From: Desulfuromonadales bacterium
GTDB lineage: Bacteria; Desulfobacterota; Desulfuromonadia; Desulfuromonadales; BM103
Reading direction: 5' to 3'
Assembly (NCBI GenBank): GCA_030630015.1
Contig: DAOVNV010000067.1
Span: 1 to 10,851, forward strand
DNA: 10,851 nt
Shown: piece after piece, positions 1 to 6,181 of the stretch
How the letters are laid out: each line of letters begins with the position of its first letter
Numbering within the stretch: the first letter of the stretch is position 1
Program-made: the position numbers and the translations under genes
The notes under the pieces: generated by a model
The model's database searches: none
Seen by the model: only the letters and a program-made list of their open reading frames with translations
What the model was told of the DNA's origin: nothing

Positions 1-187
1 AAATGACGGCAGCACTGGTCGTCATCTTGGCGATGAAGGATTGTCCACCCGTTGCACCAAAAATGGTGTGGCTGGCGCCGGCGCCGAAGGTCGCGCCAAT
101 ATCTGCGCCCTTGCCGCCCTGGATCAGAACAATGCCGATCAGGGACAGACAGACCAGAATGTGCAGTATCAGAAGAAAAGTGGTCAT
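1..187 (-). CDS. secG: Preprotein translocase subunit SecG (partial, C-terminus cut by window edge)
   Basis: SecG is the small, non-essential inner-membrane subunit of the SecYEG protein-export channel. The reverse strand from 187 gives 62 codons beginning MTTFLLILHILVCLSLIGIV, a first membrane helix. This runs into the hallmark SecG stretch VLIQGGKGADIGATFGAGAS and then HTIFGATGGQSFIAKMT, after which the second helix is cut off by the window end. The start is supported by AAGGAA (193-198 on the complement) five bases upstream of the ATG. The gene lies 81 nt downstream of tpiA on the same strand; tpiA-secG is a very common bacterial pairing, probably because of shared transcription rather than function. 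I see no terminator between them. The family call is secure; total length is unknown. Confidence 0.93.
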   Translation of the reverse strand, partial: MTTFLLILHILVCLSLIGIVLIQGGKGADIGATFGAGASHTIFGATGGQSFIAKMTTSAAVI

Positions 188-268
188 GGTGTTTCCTTGA
201 TTAATATTATCTGTGTTCAGCTACAGCGGCGCAATTTAGCACATTTCTCTGCAGATGAAAAGCTTAAT

Positions 269-1027
269 CTATTGCTTCTCAAAAGCAACGATCCTCGCGA
301 AATCAGCAGCTTTGAGGCTGGCCCCGCCGACCAGGGCACCATCAACGTCGGGCTGGGTCATCAGGGCGTCGACATTGCCGGGCTTGACGCTCCCGCCGTA
401 CAGGATTCGCGTCTGTGCAGCGATTTCTTGATTATAATGTTCCTTGATCAGGGCACGTATGAAGGCATGAGCTTCCTGGGCCTGTTCGTCGGTCGCCGTT
501 TTGCCGGTGCCGATCGCCCAGACCGGTTCATATGCAATTACCAGGGAAGCCATGGCCGCTTCGTCGAGACCTTTCAGTCCCAGACGGACCTGCCTGCGCA
601 GGATATCTAACATCTGGTCCGCTTCACGTTCTTCCAGGGTCTCGCCGATGCACAGGATGATCCCCATGTCGGCTTCGGCAAGAGCGTGAGCCTTGCAGTT
701 GATGAATTCGTCTGACTCACCAAGTAACTGACGGCGCTCCGAGTGACCGATAATCACGTAACGGCAACCGACATCGGCAAGCATTGCCGGTGAAACTTCA
801 CCGGTAAAGGCGCCGGTCGCTTCCGGGTAGCAGTTCTGGGCCGCCAGAGTGATGTTGGTGCCTTCGATAGCAGCAGAAACAGTGCTTAATGTCGTATAGA
901 CCGGAGCCACGACAATTTCAACGTCCCTGATGTCAATGACACCGTTTTTGAGTTCATTGACAAGTTCCAGAGCTTCACTGCATGTCTTGTGCAGCTTCCA
1001 GTTGCCTGCAATCATGGGTTTTCGCAT
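269..1027 (-). CDS. tpiA: Triosephosphate isomerase
   Basis: This cytosolic TIM-barrel enzyme interconverts dihydroxyacetone phosphate and glyceraldehyde 3-phosphate in glycolysis and gluconeogenesis. The 252-residue product has the usual family length (about 250). Catalytic residues are all visible: Asn9 and Lys11 in AGNWKLHK, His95 in IIGHSERR, and Glu167 in AYEPVWAIGTGKTA, which also carries the flexible phosphate-gripping loop 6. The C-terminal phosphate-binding motifs YGGSVKP (210-216) and GALVGGASL (230-238) are present. A strong GGGGGAG ribosome site lies about 10 nt before the ATG (1038-1045 on the complement). pgk lies upstream, separated by 246 nt filled largely by a palindromic repeat, and secG follows. 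Nothing is broken or missing. Confidence 0.98.
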   Translation of the reverse strand: MRKPMIAGNWKLHKTCSEALELVNELKNGVIDIRDVEIVVAPVYTTLSTVSAAIEGTNITLAAQNCYPEATGAFTGEVSPAMLADVGCRYVIIGHSERRQLLGESDEFINCKAHALAEADMGIILCIGETLEEREADQMLDILRRQVRLGLKGLDEAAMASLVIAYEPVWAIGTGKTATDEQAQEAHAFIRALIKEHYNQEIAAQTRILYGGSVKPGNVDALMTQPDVDGALVGGASLKAADFARIVAFEKQ

Positions 1028-1052
1028 TATTTGGATACTCCCCCTTTACCCT

Positions 1053-1242
1053 GGGACGCGGAACGCGGGACGGGGCACGCGGAAATCAGAACCCGATCCT
1101 TCGAACCTTTTCCTCAAGGTTTGAATATTTACTGGTTTGTAAATTTTAAAAAATACTCGTTTTGGAACAACGGACGGTCTTAATAGTTGGGGATTTACGA
1201 AGTTCGCGTTCCTCGTCCCTCGTCCCTCGTTCCGTGCTTGCC
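1053..1242. repeat. Palindromic heptad-repeat element, copy A (pgk-tpiA spacer)
   Basis: The left arm (1053-1085) is a run of GC-rich 7-mers: GGGACGC, GGAACGC, GGGACGG, GGCACGC, GGAAATC. The right arm (1199-1237) starts GAAGTTCGCGT and continues as CGTTCCT, CGTCCCT, CGTCCCT, CGTTCCG. Read on the opposite strand, the right arm is the same kind of 7-mer as the left. Between them is an AT-rich core of roughly 110 nt (for example 1137-1165). It therefore forms an imperfect large inverted repeat. Copy B at 6979-7079 has the same plan and the identical 11-mer GAAGTTCGCGT. The element almost fills the pgk-tpiA spacer (1028-1273), leaving room only for the tpiA ribosome site. I see no ORF in it. Exact boundaries are uncertain. 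Confidence 0.72.
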
Positions 1243-1273
1243 ACGCCATAGCCTTGGCGACGGCGGGTTCCGA

Positions 1274-2464
1274 TTATTTATCCGTCAAAGCTGCGATACC
1301 GGGAAGTATTTTCCCTTCCAGGAATTCCAGCGACGCACCGCCGCCGGTGGAAATATGGGTCATCTTCGATTCAACACCGGCTTTTTTAACTGCGGCGACC
1401 GAATCACCGCCACCAATGATCGAACGAGCCGGTGATTTTGCCAGAGTCTCCGCCATGACCATGGTACCGCGCGCGAAGGCGTCGAATTCAAAAACGCCCA
1501 TCGGTCCGTTCCAGACCACCATCCGGGCATTTCGTAAAACACCAGTGTAGGTGGCGATCGTTGCCGGGCCGATATCCAGAGCCATCCACTCCGCCGGGAA
1601 GTTGGCATCACTGCAGACCTTGTGTTCGGCATCGGCTTTGAATTCCGCAGCCACCACATGGTCTTGCGGCAGGAGTAGTGCAACACCCAGGTCATCAGCC
1701 TGCTTGAGCAGCTTTTTCGCTAGTTCGATGCGGTCTGGTTCAACCAGAGATTTTCCGACCGGGCGACCTTTGGCTCTCAGGAAAGTATACGCCATGCCTC
1801 CGCCGATTACCAATGTGTCGACCTTGGTCAGCAGATTTTCGATCACGGCAATTTTATCACTTACCTTGGCACCACCGATGACGGCGACAAAAGGATGATC
1901 CGGGTAGGCCAGGGCCTGACCAAGATACTTGACCTCTTTTTCGAGCAGAAATCCGGCGACAGCCGGCTGCAGGAAATGTGTTATGCCTTCGGTTGAAGCA
2001 TGCGCCCGATGGGCCGTGCCGAAGGCATTGTTGACATAAATGTCGGCGTTTTCGGCGAGCGCCTTGGCAAATTTCGGGTCATTTTTGGTCTCACCCGCAT
2101 GGAAACGGACATTTTCCAGAAGGAGGATTTCACCCTCCTTGAGTCGTCCGACCATTCTGGTGACATCGGGACCGATGCAGTCCGGCGCCATTCTGACAGG
2201 TTTGCCGAGGAGTTGGGCAAGGCAGGGTGCAACCGAGTTCAGACTGAATTTCGGATCGGGGCCGTTTTTGGGTCGTCCGAGGTGCGATGCGAGGATCAGT
2301 TTCCCGCCGTTGTTGATAATGTGACGGATGGTCGGCAGGGTCGCCTTGACGCGGGTGTCGTCGGTGATCTGGCCGGTGTCGTCAAAGGGGACATTGAAGT
2401 CGACACGACAGAAAACCCGCTTGCCCTTGAAATCGATATCCCGGATAGAGAGTTTTTCTAGCAT
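1274..2464 (-). CDS. pgk: Phosphoglycerate kinase
   Basis: This enzyme transfers the acyl phosphate of 1,3-bisphosphoglycerate to ADP, giving 3-phosphoglycerate and ATP, in the cytosol. The 396-residue protein is normal in length for a bacterial PGK. N-domain substrate motifs are visible: RVDFNVP (20-26), SHLGRPK (60-66), ENVRF (117-121) and AHRAHAS (151-157). C-domain nucleotide motifs are AVIGGAKVSDK (194-204), GGGMAYTFL (221-229), NGPMGVFEF (319-327) and IIGGGDSVAA (349-358). One small departure is YVNNAFGTAHR, where most PGKs have VNDAFG; Asn146 replaces an Asp that is not a known catalytic residue. The ATG at 2464 follows a GAGG (about 2470-2473 on the complement). It is downstream of gap but beyond gap's terminator, so it probably has its own promoter in 2465-2573, although I could not pick a convincing -35/-10 pair there. 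Confidence 0.98.
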   Translation of the reverse strand: MLEKLSIRDIDFKGKRVFCRVDFNVPFDDTGQITDDTRVKATLPTIRHIINNGGKLILASHLGRPKNGPDPKFSLNSVAPCLAQLLGKPVRMAPDCIGPDVTRMVGRLKEGEILLLENVRFHAGETKNDPKFAKALAENADIYVNNAFGTAHRAHASTEGITHFLQPAVAGFLLEKEVKYLGQALAYPDHPFVAVIGGAKVSDKIAVIENLLTKVDTLVIGGGMAYTFLRAKGRPVGKSLVEPDRIELAKKLLKQADDLGVALLLPQDHVVAAEFKADAEHKVCSDANFPAEWMALDIGPATIATYTGVLRNARMVVWNGPMGVFEFDAFARGTMVMAETLAKSPARSIIGGGDSVAAVKKAGVESKMTHISTGGGASLEFLEGKILPGIAALTDK

Positions 2465-2573
2465 TGTGACCTCGGATTTTGTGGAAGTCAGGAAGTCTGG
2501 AGTTGAATACAGAATAACAGAATGTAAAAATAATTCTCGGTCTTCAGTTTTCTGCCCCGGACCTTCCAGATTG

Positions 2574-2603
2574 AAAAAGGGCAGGTGGTTAGACCTGCCC
2601 TTT
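2574..2603 (-). terminator. Rho-independent terminator downstream of gap (possibly bidirectional)
   Basis: A perfect 11-bp stem (2576-2586 with 2593-2603, arms AAAGGGCAGGT / ACCTGCCCTTT) closes a 6-nt loop. On the minus strand the stem runs into TTTTT (2578-2574), the normal U-tract arrangement for the gap transcript, about 140 nt past the gap stop. The plus strand has the weaker TTTATT tail. It separates gap from pgk-tpiA-secG, implying separate transcripts or partial read-through. Confidence 0.85.
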
Positions 2604-2631
2604 ATTGCAGATATTCAGAGGATCTATTTTT

Positions 2632-2764
2632 GTAACTATTCAGCATCTCAGCGAGGGCATGTGGTCCATAGCCATTGCCTGCGTCCAATGTTGTCACTTA
2701 ACTTCCCGCAAGCAACAGCTATAGCCCACATGCTGTGCGGTTAGTCAGACAGCTGAATAGTTAC
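2632..2764. mobile_element. 133-bp MITE-like palindromic element inserted at the 3' end of gap
   Basis: The ends are perfect 13-bp inverted repeats, GTAACTATTCAGC (2632-2644) and its complement (2752-2764). They are flanked by near-identical 8-mers, CTATTTTT (2624-2631) and CTGTTTTT (2765-2772), a 7/8 target-site duplication. Terminal 5'-GTAA and 8-bp duplications are described for IS66-family transposons, so an IS66-derived MITE is a reasonable inference. Inside is a second, imperfect 27-bp inverted repeat (2657-2683 with 2707-2733). There is no internal ORF, so movement would need a transposase in trans. The right end lies inside the gap coding sequence and supplies its last seven codons and its stop. 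A purely structural 3'-UTR hairpin is the alternative, but it would not explain the flanking duplication. Confidence 0.72.
2657..2733 (-). other. Long RNA hairpin in the gap 3' UTR (inside the MITE-like element)
   Basis: Arms 2657-2683 and 2707-2733 are 27 nt each with a 23-nt loop. Aligned as DNA they differ at five places. In the minus-strand transcript, however, four of these become G-U wobbles and only one (G-A) is unpaired, giving an almost continuous 27-bp stem starting 7 nt after the gap stop codon. On the plus strand the same positions would be A-C mismatches. It might protect the gap mRNA 3' end or be a folded MITE transcript; function is not shown. Confidence 0.6.
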
Positions 2765-3766
2765 CTGTTTTTCAGCCATAAGCAGGGCGAGGTCGACGAT
2801 CCGGTTGGAGTAGCCCCACTCATTGTCGTACCAGCTCATTACTTTGACCATATTGCCGCCGATGACGCTGGTGGTCGCAGCGTCGACCGAGGAGGATGCA
2901 GGACAGCCGTTGAAGTCACTTGAAACCAGCGGCAACTCGCAGAAATCGAGAATACCCTTGAGCGGGCCGTCAGCGGCCGCCTTGAGCGCCGCATTGACTT
3001 CTTCGGTCGTGGTCTGTTTTTCGGTCTCAACGACCAGGTCGACCATGGAGACGTTCGGGGTGGGCACCCGAATGGCAAGACCGTCGAGTTTACCCACCAG
3101 TTCCGGCAGAACCAGAGAGACAGCCTTGGCGGCACCGGTTGTCGTGGGAATCATGGAGAGAGCGGCTGCGCGGGCTCGGCGCAGGTCTGAATGAGGAAAG
3201 TCGAGGATACGCTGATCGTTGGTGTAGGCGTGTATCGTGGTCATCAGACCCTTGACAATACCGAACTTCTCCAACAGAACCTTGGCGACCGGGGCCAGGC
3301 AATTGGTGGTACAAGAGGCGTTGGAGATGATGTGGTGTTTCGCCGGATCGTAACTGTCTTCGTTGACGCCGAGACAAATGGTCAGGTCGACTTCCTTGCC
3401 GGGGGCGCTGATGATGACCTTGGAGGCTCCTGCCTGGATGTGTTTGCCAGCATCCGCTCCATTGGTAAAGAGGCCGGTAGCTTCGATCACAATCTCGACA
3501 CCGAGTTCTTTCCAGGGCAGGGCGGCTGGATCACGCTCGCTGAAGATTTTAATTGTCTGGCCGTCCACGACAATGGCATCGTCTGTTGCGGACACTTCGC
3601 TGGCGAAGGTGCCGTGCACCGAATCATATTTGAGCAGGTGCGCAAGGGTTGCTGCGTCAGTCAGGTCGTTAATGGCGACCACCTCAAAATCAGCGTTGCC
3701 CTGAGCGGCACGCAATACGTTGCGACCGATGCGTCCGAAGCCATTGATGGCAATCTTTGCAGACAT
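2741..3766 (-). CDS. gap: Glyceraldehyde-3-phosphate dehydrogenase (type I, NAD-type)
   Basis: This cytosolic enzyme oxidises and phosphorylates glyceraldehyde 3-phosphate to 1,3-bisphosphoglycerate, reducing NAD. The start at 3766 gives MSAKIAINGFGRIGRNVL with a strong GGAGG nine bases upstream (3776-3780); a longer reading frame from 3880 would run through the promoter and is unlikely. The N-terminal Rossmann motif is NGFGRIGR (8-15), followed by Asp34 in AINDLTD, as in NAD-specific enzymes. The catalytic site is SNASCTTNC with Cys152, and His179 is in TIHAYTNDQ. The ILDFPHSDLRRAR segment has Pro rather than the Ser seen in NADP-type forms. The C-terminus is odd: typical enzymes end near residue 333 (here ...LLMAEK), but this one continues QVTIQLSD for 341 residues because a MITE-like element entered the gene end. 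It has its own promoter and terminator. Confidence 0.97.
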   Translation of the reverse strand: MSAKIAINGFGRIGRNVLRAAQGNADFEVVAINDLTDAATLAHLLKYDSVHGTFASEVSATDDAIVVDGQTIKIFSERDPAALPWKELGVEIVIEATGLFTNGADAGKHIQAGASKVIISAPGKEVDLTICLGVNEDSYDPAKHHIISNASCTTNCLAPVAKVLLEKFGIVKGLMTTIHAYTNDQRILDFPHSDLRRARAAALSMIPTTTGAAKAVSLVLPELVGKLDGLAIRVPTPNVSMVDLVVETEKQTTTEEVNAALKAAADGPLKGILDFCELPLVSSDFNGCPASSSVDAATTSVIGGNMVKVMSWYDNEWGYSNRIVDLALLMAEKQVTIQLSD

Positions 3767-3840
3767 GAATATGATCCTCCCGTGGGTTATGGTAGAAAGG
3801 GCCCGGCAATCATTGTCAGGCGTTGCTTTTACGGTGTCGG

Positions 3841-3870
3841 ATAATAGCGGAATGTAGAGCGGAACGTCAA
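3841..3870 (-). promoter_or_regulatory. Sigma70-type promoter of gap
   Basis: On the minus strand, -35 TTGACG (3870-3865) and -10 TATTAT (3846-3841) are separated by 18 nt, each matching consensus at five of six positions. Predicted transcription start is near 3834, leaving a 5' leader of about 68 nt before the gap ATG. It lies in the 261-nt divergent region between gap and the sensor kinase gene. Confidence 0.72.
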
Positions 3871-3883
3871 TGTTTTTCAATAA

Positions 3884-3897
3884 GATTATCCATAATC
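3884..3897. promoter_or_regulatory. Possible operator palindrome GATTAT-CC-ATAATC upstream of gap promoter
   Basis: A perfect 6-bp inverted repeat with a 2-bp centre lies 14 nt upstream of the gap -35 box. The position would suit an activator or a regulator of the divergent kinase gene. No known regulator motif is recognised; a chance AT-rich palindrome is possible. Confidence 0.35.
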
Positions 3898-3926
3898 CTA
3901 GTTGCCCTGAAACGCATTCATGTGCT

Positions 3927-3943
3927 ATTAAACTCAGTTTAAT
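3927..3943. promoter_or_regulatory. Possible operator palindrome ATTAAACT-C-AGTTTAAT upstream of the kinase gene
   Basis: A perfect 8-bp inverted repeat around a single central base lies about 85 nt before the kinase start, in the gap/kinase divergent region. A weak plus-strand promoter (TTGCCC at 3902-3907, 18-nt spacing, TATTAA at 3926-3931) would overlap it, so it could be a repressor site. There is no T-tract of terminator type. Function is unproven. Confidence 0.35.
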
Positions 3944-4027
3944 GGGCCGTTGGTTTGAAATGGATTTTCCGTCTGTTCCACTCCGCCTCCGGCAGTTCTC
4001 TTCCAGGAGTCAACACAGTTTCGCTCT

Positions 4028-6091
4028 ATGCAATTGTCCCTGCAAAAACGCGTTCTTCTGTTCAGCTTCCTGGTGCTGACCCTGACCATTGCAGGCAACA
4101 CCTGGTTCAGCGTGGAGAGCTTCCGCCGCAATTATCGCGACGGTGTACTAAAACGTTGTGAAACCCTGGCCGGAGGTTTGGCAAGGCAAATCGAAATTGT
4201 TCTCGACCTGGGCCTGTCCCTGGGGGAAATTAATGGGCTGTCCGATCGCTGCCAGGCGGTTGTCGAAAATGATCCGGAGATTGCCTACTGCCTGATTGAA
4301 AATGACAACGGAAAACTGCTTTTCCACAGCAATGATCCTTTTCCGAAAATCTCAAGTGCTGTATTCATCTCGGACTTTCACGGGAACGTAAATTTTCTTA
4401 AGACATCTGAGCTCAATAAGGTCTACGACCTGGCTGTGCCGCTTCACGATTTTGATGATGATTTGGTCGGCCGGGTACGGGTCGGATTCCAAGAGGCTAT
4501 TCTCAACCGGCTTGCTCTGGACCACCTCTACCAGGCCCTGCTCTTTCTGGGTGGTGCTTTTGCCGTAATGTTCTCCCTGGTGGTGCTTTTTGCCCGCCGC
4601 GACCTGGTTGCGCCTGTCCGGCGCCTGTGCGAAATGGCTTCACAAATTTCTTCTGGAAAATTCAAAGTACAGTCGCCGCTTATGCGGACCAGGGAACTTG
4701 CTGTACTTGGCGATGCTCTCGAGGGCATGGCGAGTTCGCTGCGTGAGCGTGACGAGGAGATTCTGAAGAATTGCCAGGAGCTGGAGAAAACCAACCTGGA
4801 ACTTCAGTCTTCTTATGAGCGACTGGAATCGATCAGTTCGGAGCTTGGCCGAAGCCGGGAATTGTATAGGTCGTTGCTGGACGATGCGACCGATGCCATT
4901 CTGGTGTGTGACGAGGATGATAATATCATTATTGCCAATAAGGCTTCTGAAACCTTTTTTGGCCTATCCAGAGAGCGTATCGAAAAGATGAATTATTTCT
5001 CTTTTCTCGAGACGCTTGCCTGCAGTGATGTTGAATTGCAGTTTGAGCGATACCAGATGGTGCACCCCGGGACTTCCGCAGATACAGAAATCCATTTTGT
5101 TCGTCCTTCGGATCGCAAGAGCCTGGTCGGTTGGGCGGTTAAATCTGCAATTGTCGGCCGGGACCGCAAACGCCTCGTTCAGATCATTATCCGTGATGCG
5201 ACCAGTGAAGAAGAAACCCGCCTGAACCTGGAGCGCGCCGCACGGGAACTGGAACGCCTGAACCAAATGAAGAACACATTCCTCGGGCTTGCCTCCCACG
5301 AGTTGAAAACTCCCTTGACCATCATCATGGGTTATCTTGAACTCTTATCCTCGGAATTTTCGGATCAACTGGACGAGGACGCGCAGGATATGGTTCTGCA
5401 GATCACCAACGCCAGCGAGCGGTTGTCAGAGATCGTTCGGGACATGCTGGATGTTTCGATGCTCGACAGCAAAACGATCGATTTGGTCAGCCAGGAAGTG
5501 GATGTCAACGACTTGGTAAACCGAGTCGCGGATAGGGCAAAGCTTGATCTCCAGCAGCGCAGGCAGACGCTGCATTTGGACACTGCTGACGATCTGCCGC
5601 CAATTCGTTGTGATGTAGATCGCATGGTTCAGGCGTTGGGCAATGTGCTTGGAAATGCAATTAAGTTCACTCCGGACGAAGGCCTGATCACAGTTCGAAC
5701 CCGACTGGTTCACAAAACCAGGACACCGGAAAAGTTCTCCCAGAATGGTGATGGGGTGCAATGTCATATTTCGGAGGATCTGTTCCCCTATGTAGAGATT
5801 GCCGTGGTTGACCAGGGGATCGGTATTGCCGAGGAAGATCAGGACACGATCTTCGAAAAATTCTATGAAATCGGTGATGTTGAGGGACATTCTTCAGGGA
5901 AGGTCGCCTTCAGAAGCCGTGGGGCCGGATTGGGCCTGACTATTGTCAAGGGTGTTGTCGCTATTCACGGCGGTGCAGTTTGGGTGGAAAGCCTCGGCTA
6001 CGACCCTGAAGCAATGCCGGGGAGTACCTTCTATGTTCTGCTGCCCACACTGGACGGCTCGCTGCCGGTGGAGAGTGACCAGAGTGACTAG
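4028..6091 (+). CDS. Membrane-bound sensor histidine kinase (HAMP-PAS-HisKA-HATPase_c)
   Basis: This is an inner-membrane two-component sensor kinase of 687 residues. Order: TM1 (about 8-26), extracytoplasmic sensor (about 27-168, type not recognised, possibly Cache-like), TM2 (about 169-190), HAMP (about 191-243), a short coiled coil (about 240-276), PAS (about 277-392), HisKA with H-box FLGLASHELKTP (phospho-accepting His424), then HATPase_c. The ATPase has N-box Asn539/Asn543 in GNVLGNAIKF, G1 DQGIGI (595-600), F-box IFEKFYE and G2 GAGLGLTI (632-639). About 25 extra residues (562-587) lie between the N- and G1-boxes. The start is the only ATG/GTG/TTG in frame after a stop at 3956; its ribosome site is weak (AGGAG at 4005-4009 is 18 nt away). 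There is no adjacent response regulator, so the partner is unknown. The domain order matches WalK, and the next gene is WalJ-like. Confidence 0.93.
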   Translation: MQLSLQKRVLLFSFLVLTLTIAGNTWFSVESFRRNYRDGVLKRCETLAGGLARQIEIVLDLGLSLGEINGLSDRCQAVVENDPEIAYCLIENDNGKLLFHSNDPFPKISSAVFISDFHGNVNFLKTSELNKVYDLAVPLHDFDDDLVGRVRVGFQEAILNRLALDHLYQALLFLGGAFAVMFSLVVLFARRDLVAPVRRLCEMASQISSGKFKVQSPLMRTRELAVLGDALEGMASSLRERDEEILKNCQELEKTNLELQSSYERLESISSELGRSRELYRSLLDDATDAILVCDEDDNIIIANKASETFFGLSRERIEKMNYFSFLETLACSDVELQFERYQMVHPGTSADTEIHFVRPSDRKSLVGWAVKSAIVGRDRKRLVQIIIRDATSEEETRLNLERAARELERLNQMKNTFLGLASHELKTPLTIIMGYLELLSSEFSDQLDEDAQDMVLQITNASERLSEIVRDMLDVSMLDSKTIDLVSQEVDVNDLVNRVADRAKLDLQQRRQTLHLDTADDLPPIRCDVDRMVQALGNVLGNAIKFTPDEGLITVRTRLVHKTRTPEKFSQNGDGVQCHISEDLFPYVEIAVVDQGIGIAEEDQDTIFEKFYEIGDVEGHSSGKVAFRSRGAGLGLTIVKGVVAIHGGAVWVESLGYDPEAMPGSTFYVLLPTLDGSLPVESDQSD

Positions 6092-6181
6092 ATCTCGCAT
6101 CTTGCTCCGATTCTCCTTGCAAACCAGGCCTTTTTACGTTAATTGTCCTGCGTTTTTTCGCGTTGGCCGACGGTCCGGTGT

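Noticed and set aside
41..610. Plus-strand open frame of 189 codons
   Set aside because: It covers secG and tpiA in antisense; there is no start context and no recognised domain.
1199..1242. Heptad arms considered as a CRISPR array or tandem minisatellite
   Set aside because: Units are 7 nt with no spacers, and they occur as inverted arms around an AT-rich core; no cas genes are present.
2465..2573. A pgk promoter in the spacer after the gap terminator
   Set aside because: TTTACA and TATTCT-like words exist but not at acceptable spacing; I could not support a specific site, although one is expected.
3191..3844. Plus-strand open frame of 217 codons
   Set aside because: It lies antisense to gap, which is intact with all catalytic residues, and runs into the gap promoter region.
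3767..3880. Longer N-terminus for gap starting at 3880
   Set aside because: The GGAGG site and the conserved KIAINGFGRIGR start support 3766; the extension would be translated through the -35/-10 elements.
6143..6181. Upstream TTG start for the MBL-fold protein
   Set aside because: The added leader resembles nothing and the conserved family start MRITLLASGSRGN coincides with the ATG at 6182.
6092..6181. Possible promoter or terminator between the kinase and MBL-fold genes
   Set aside because: Only isolated T-runs and weak TTGCAA/GTTAAT words are present; nothing is convincing.
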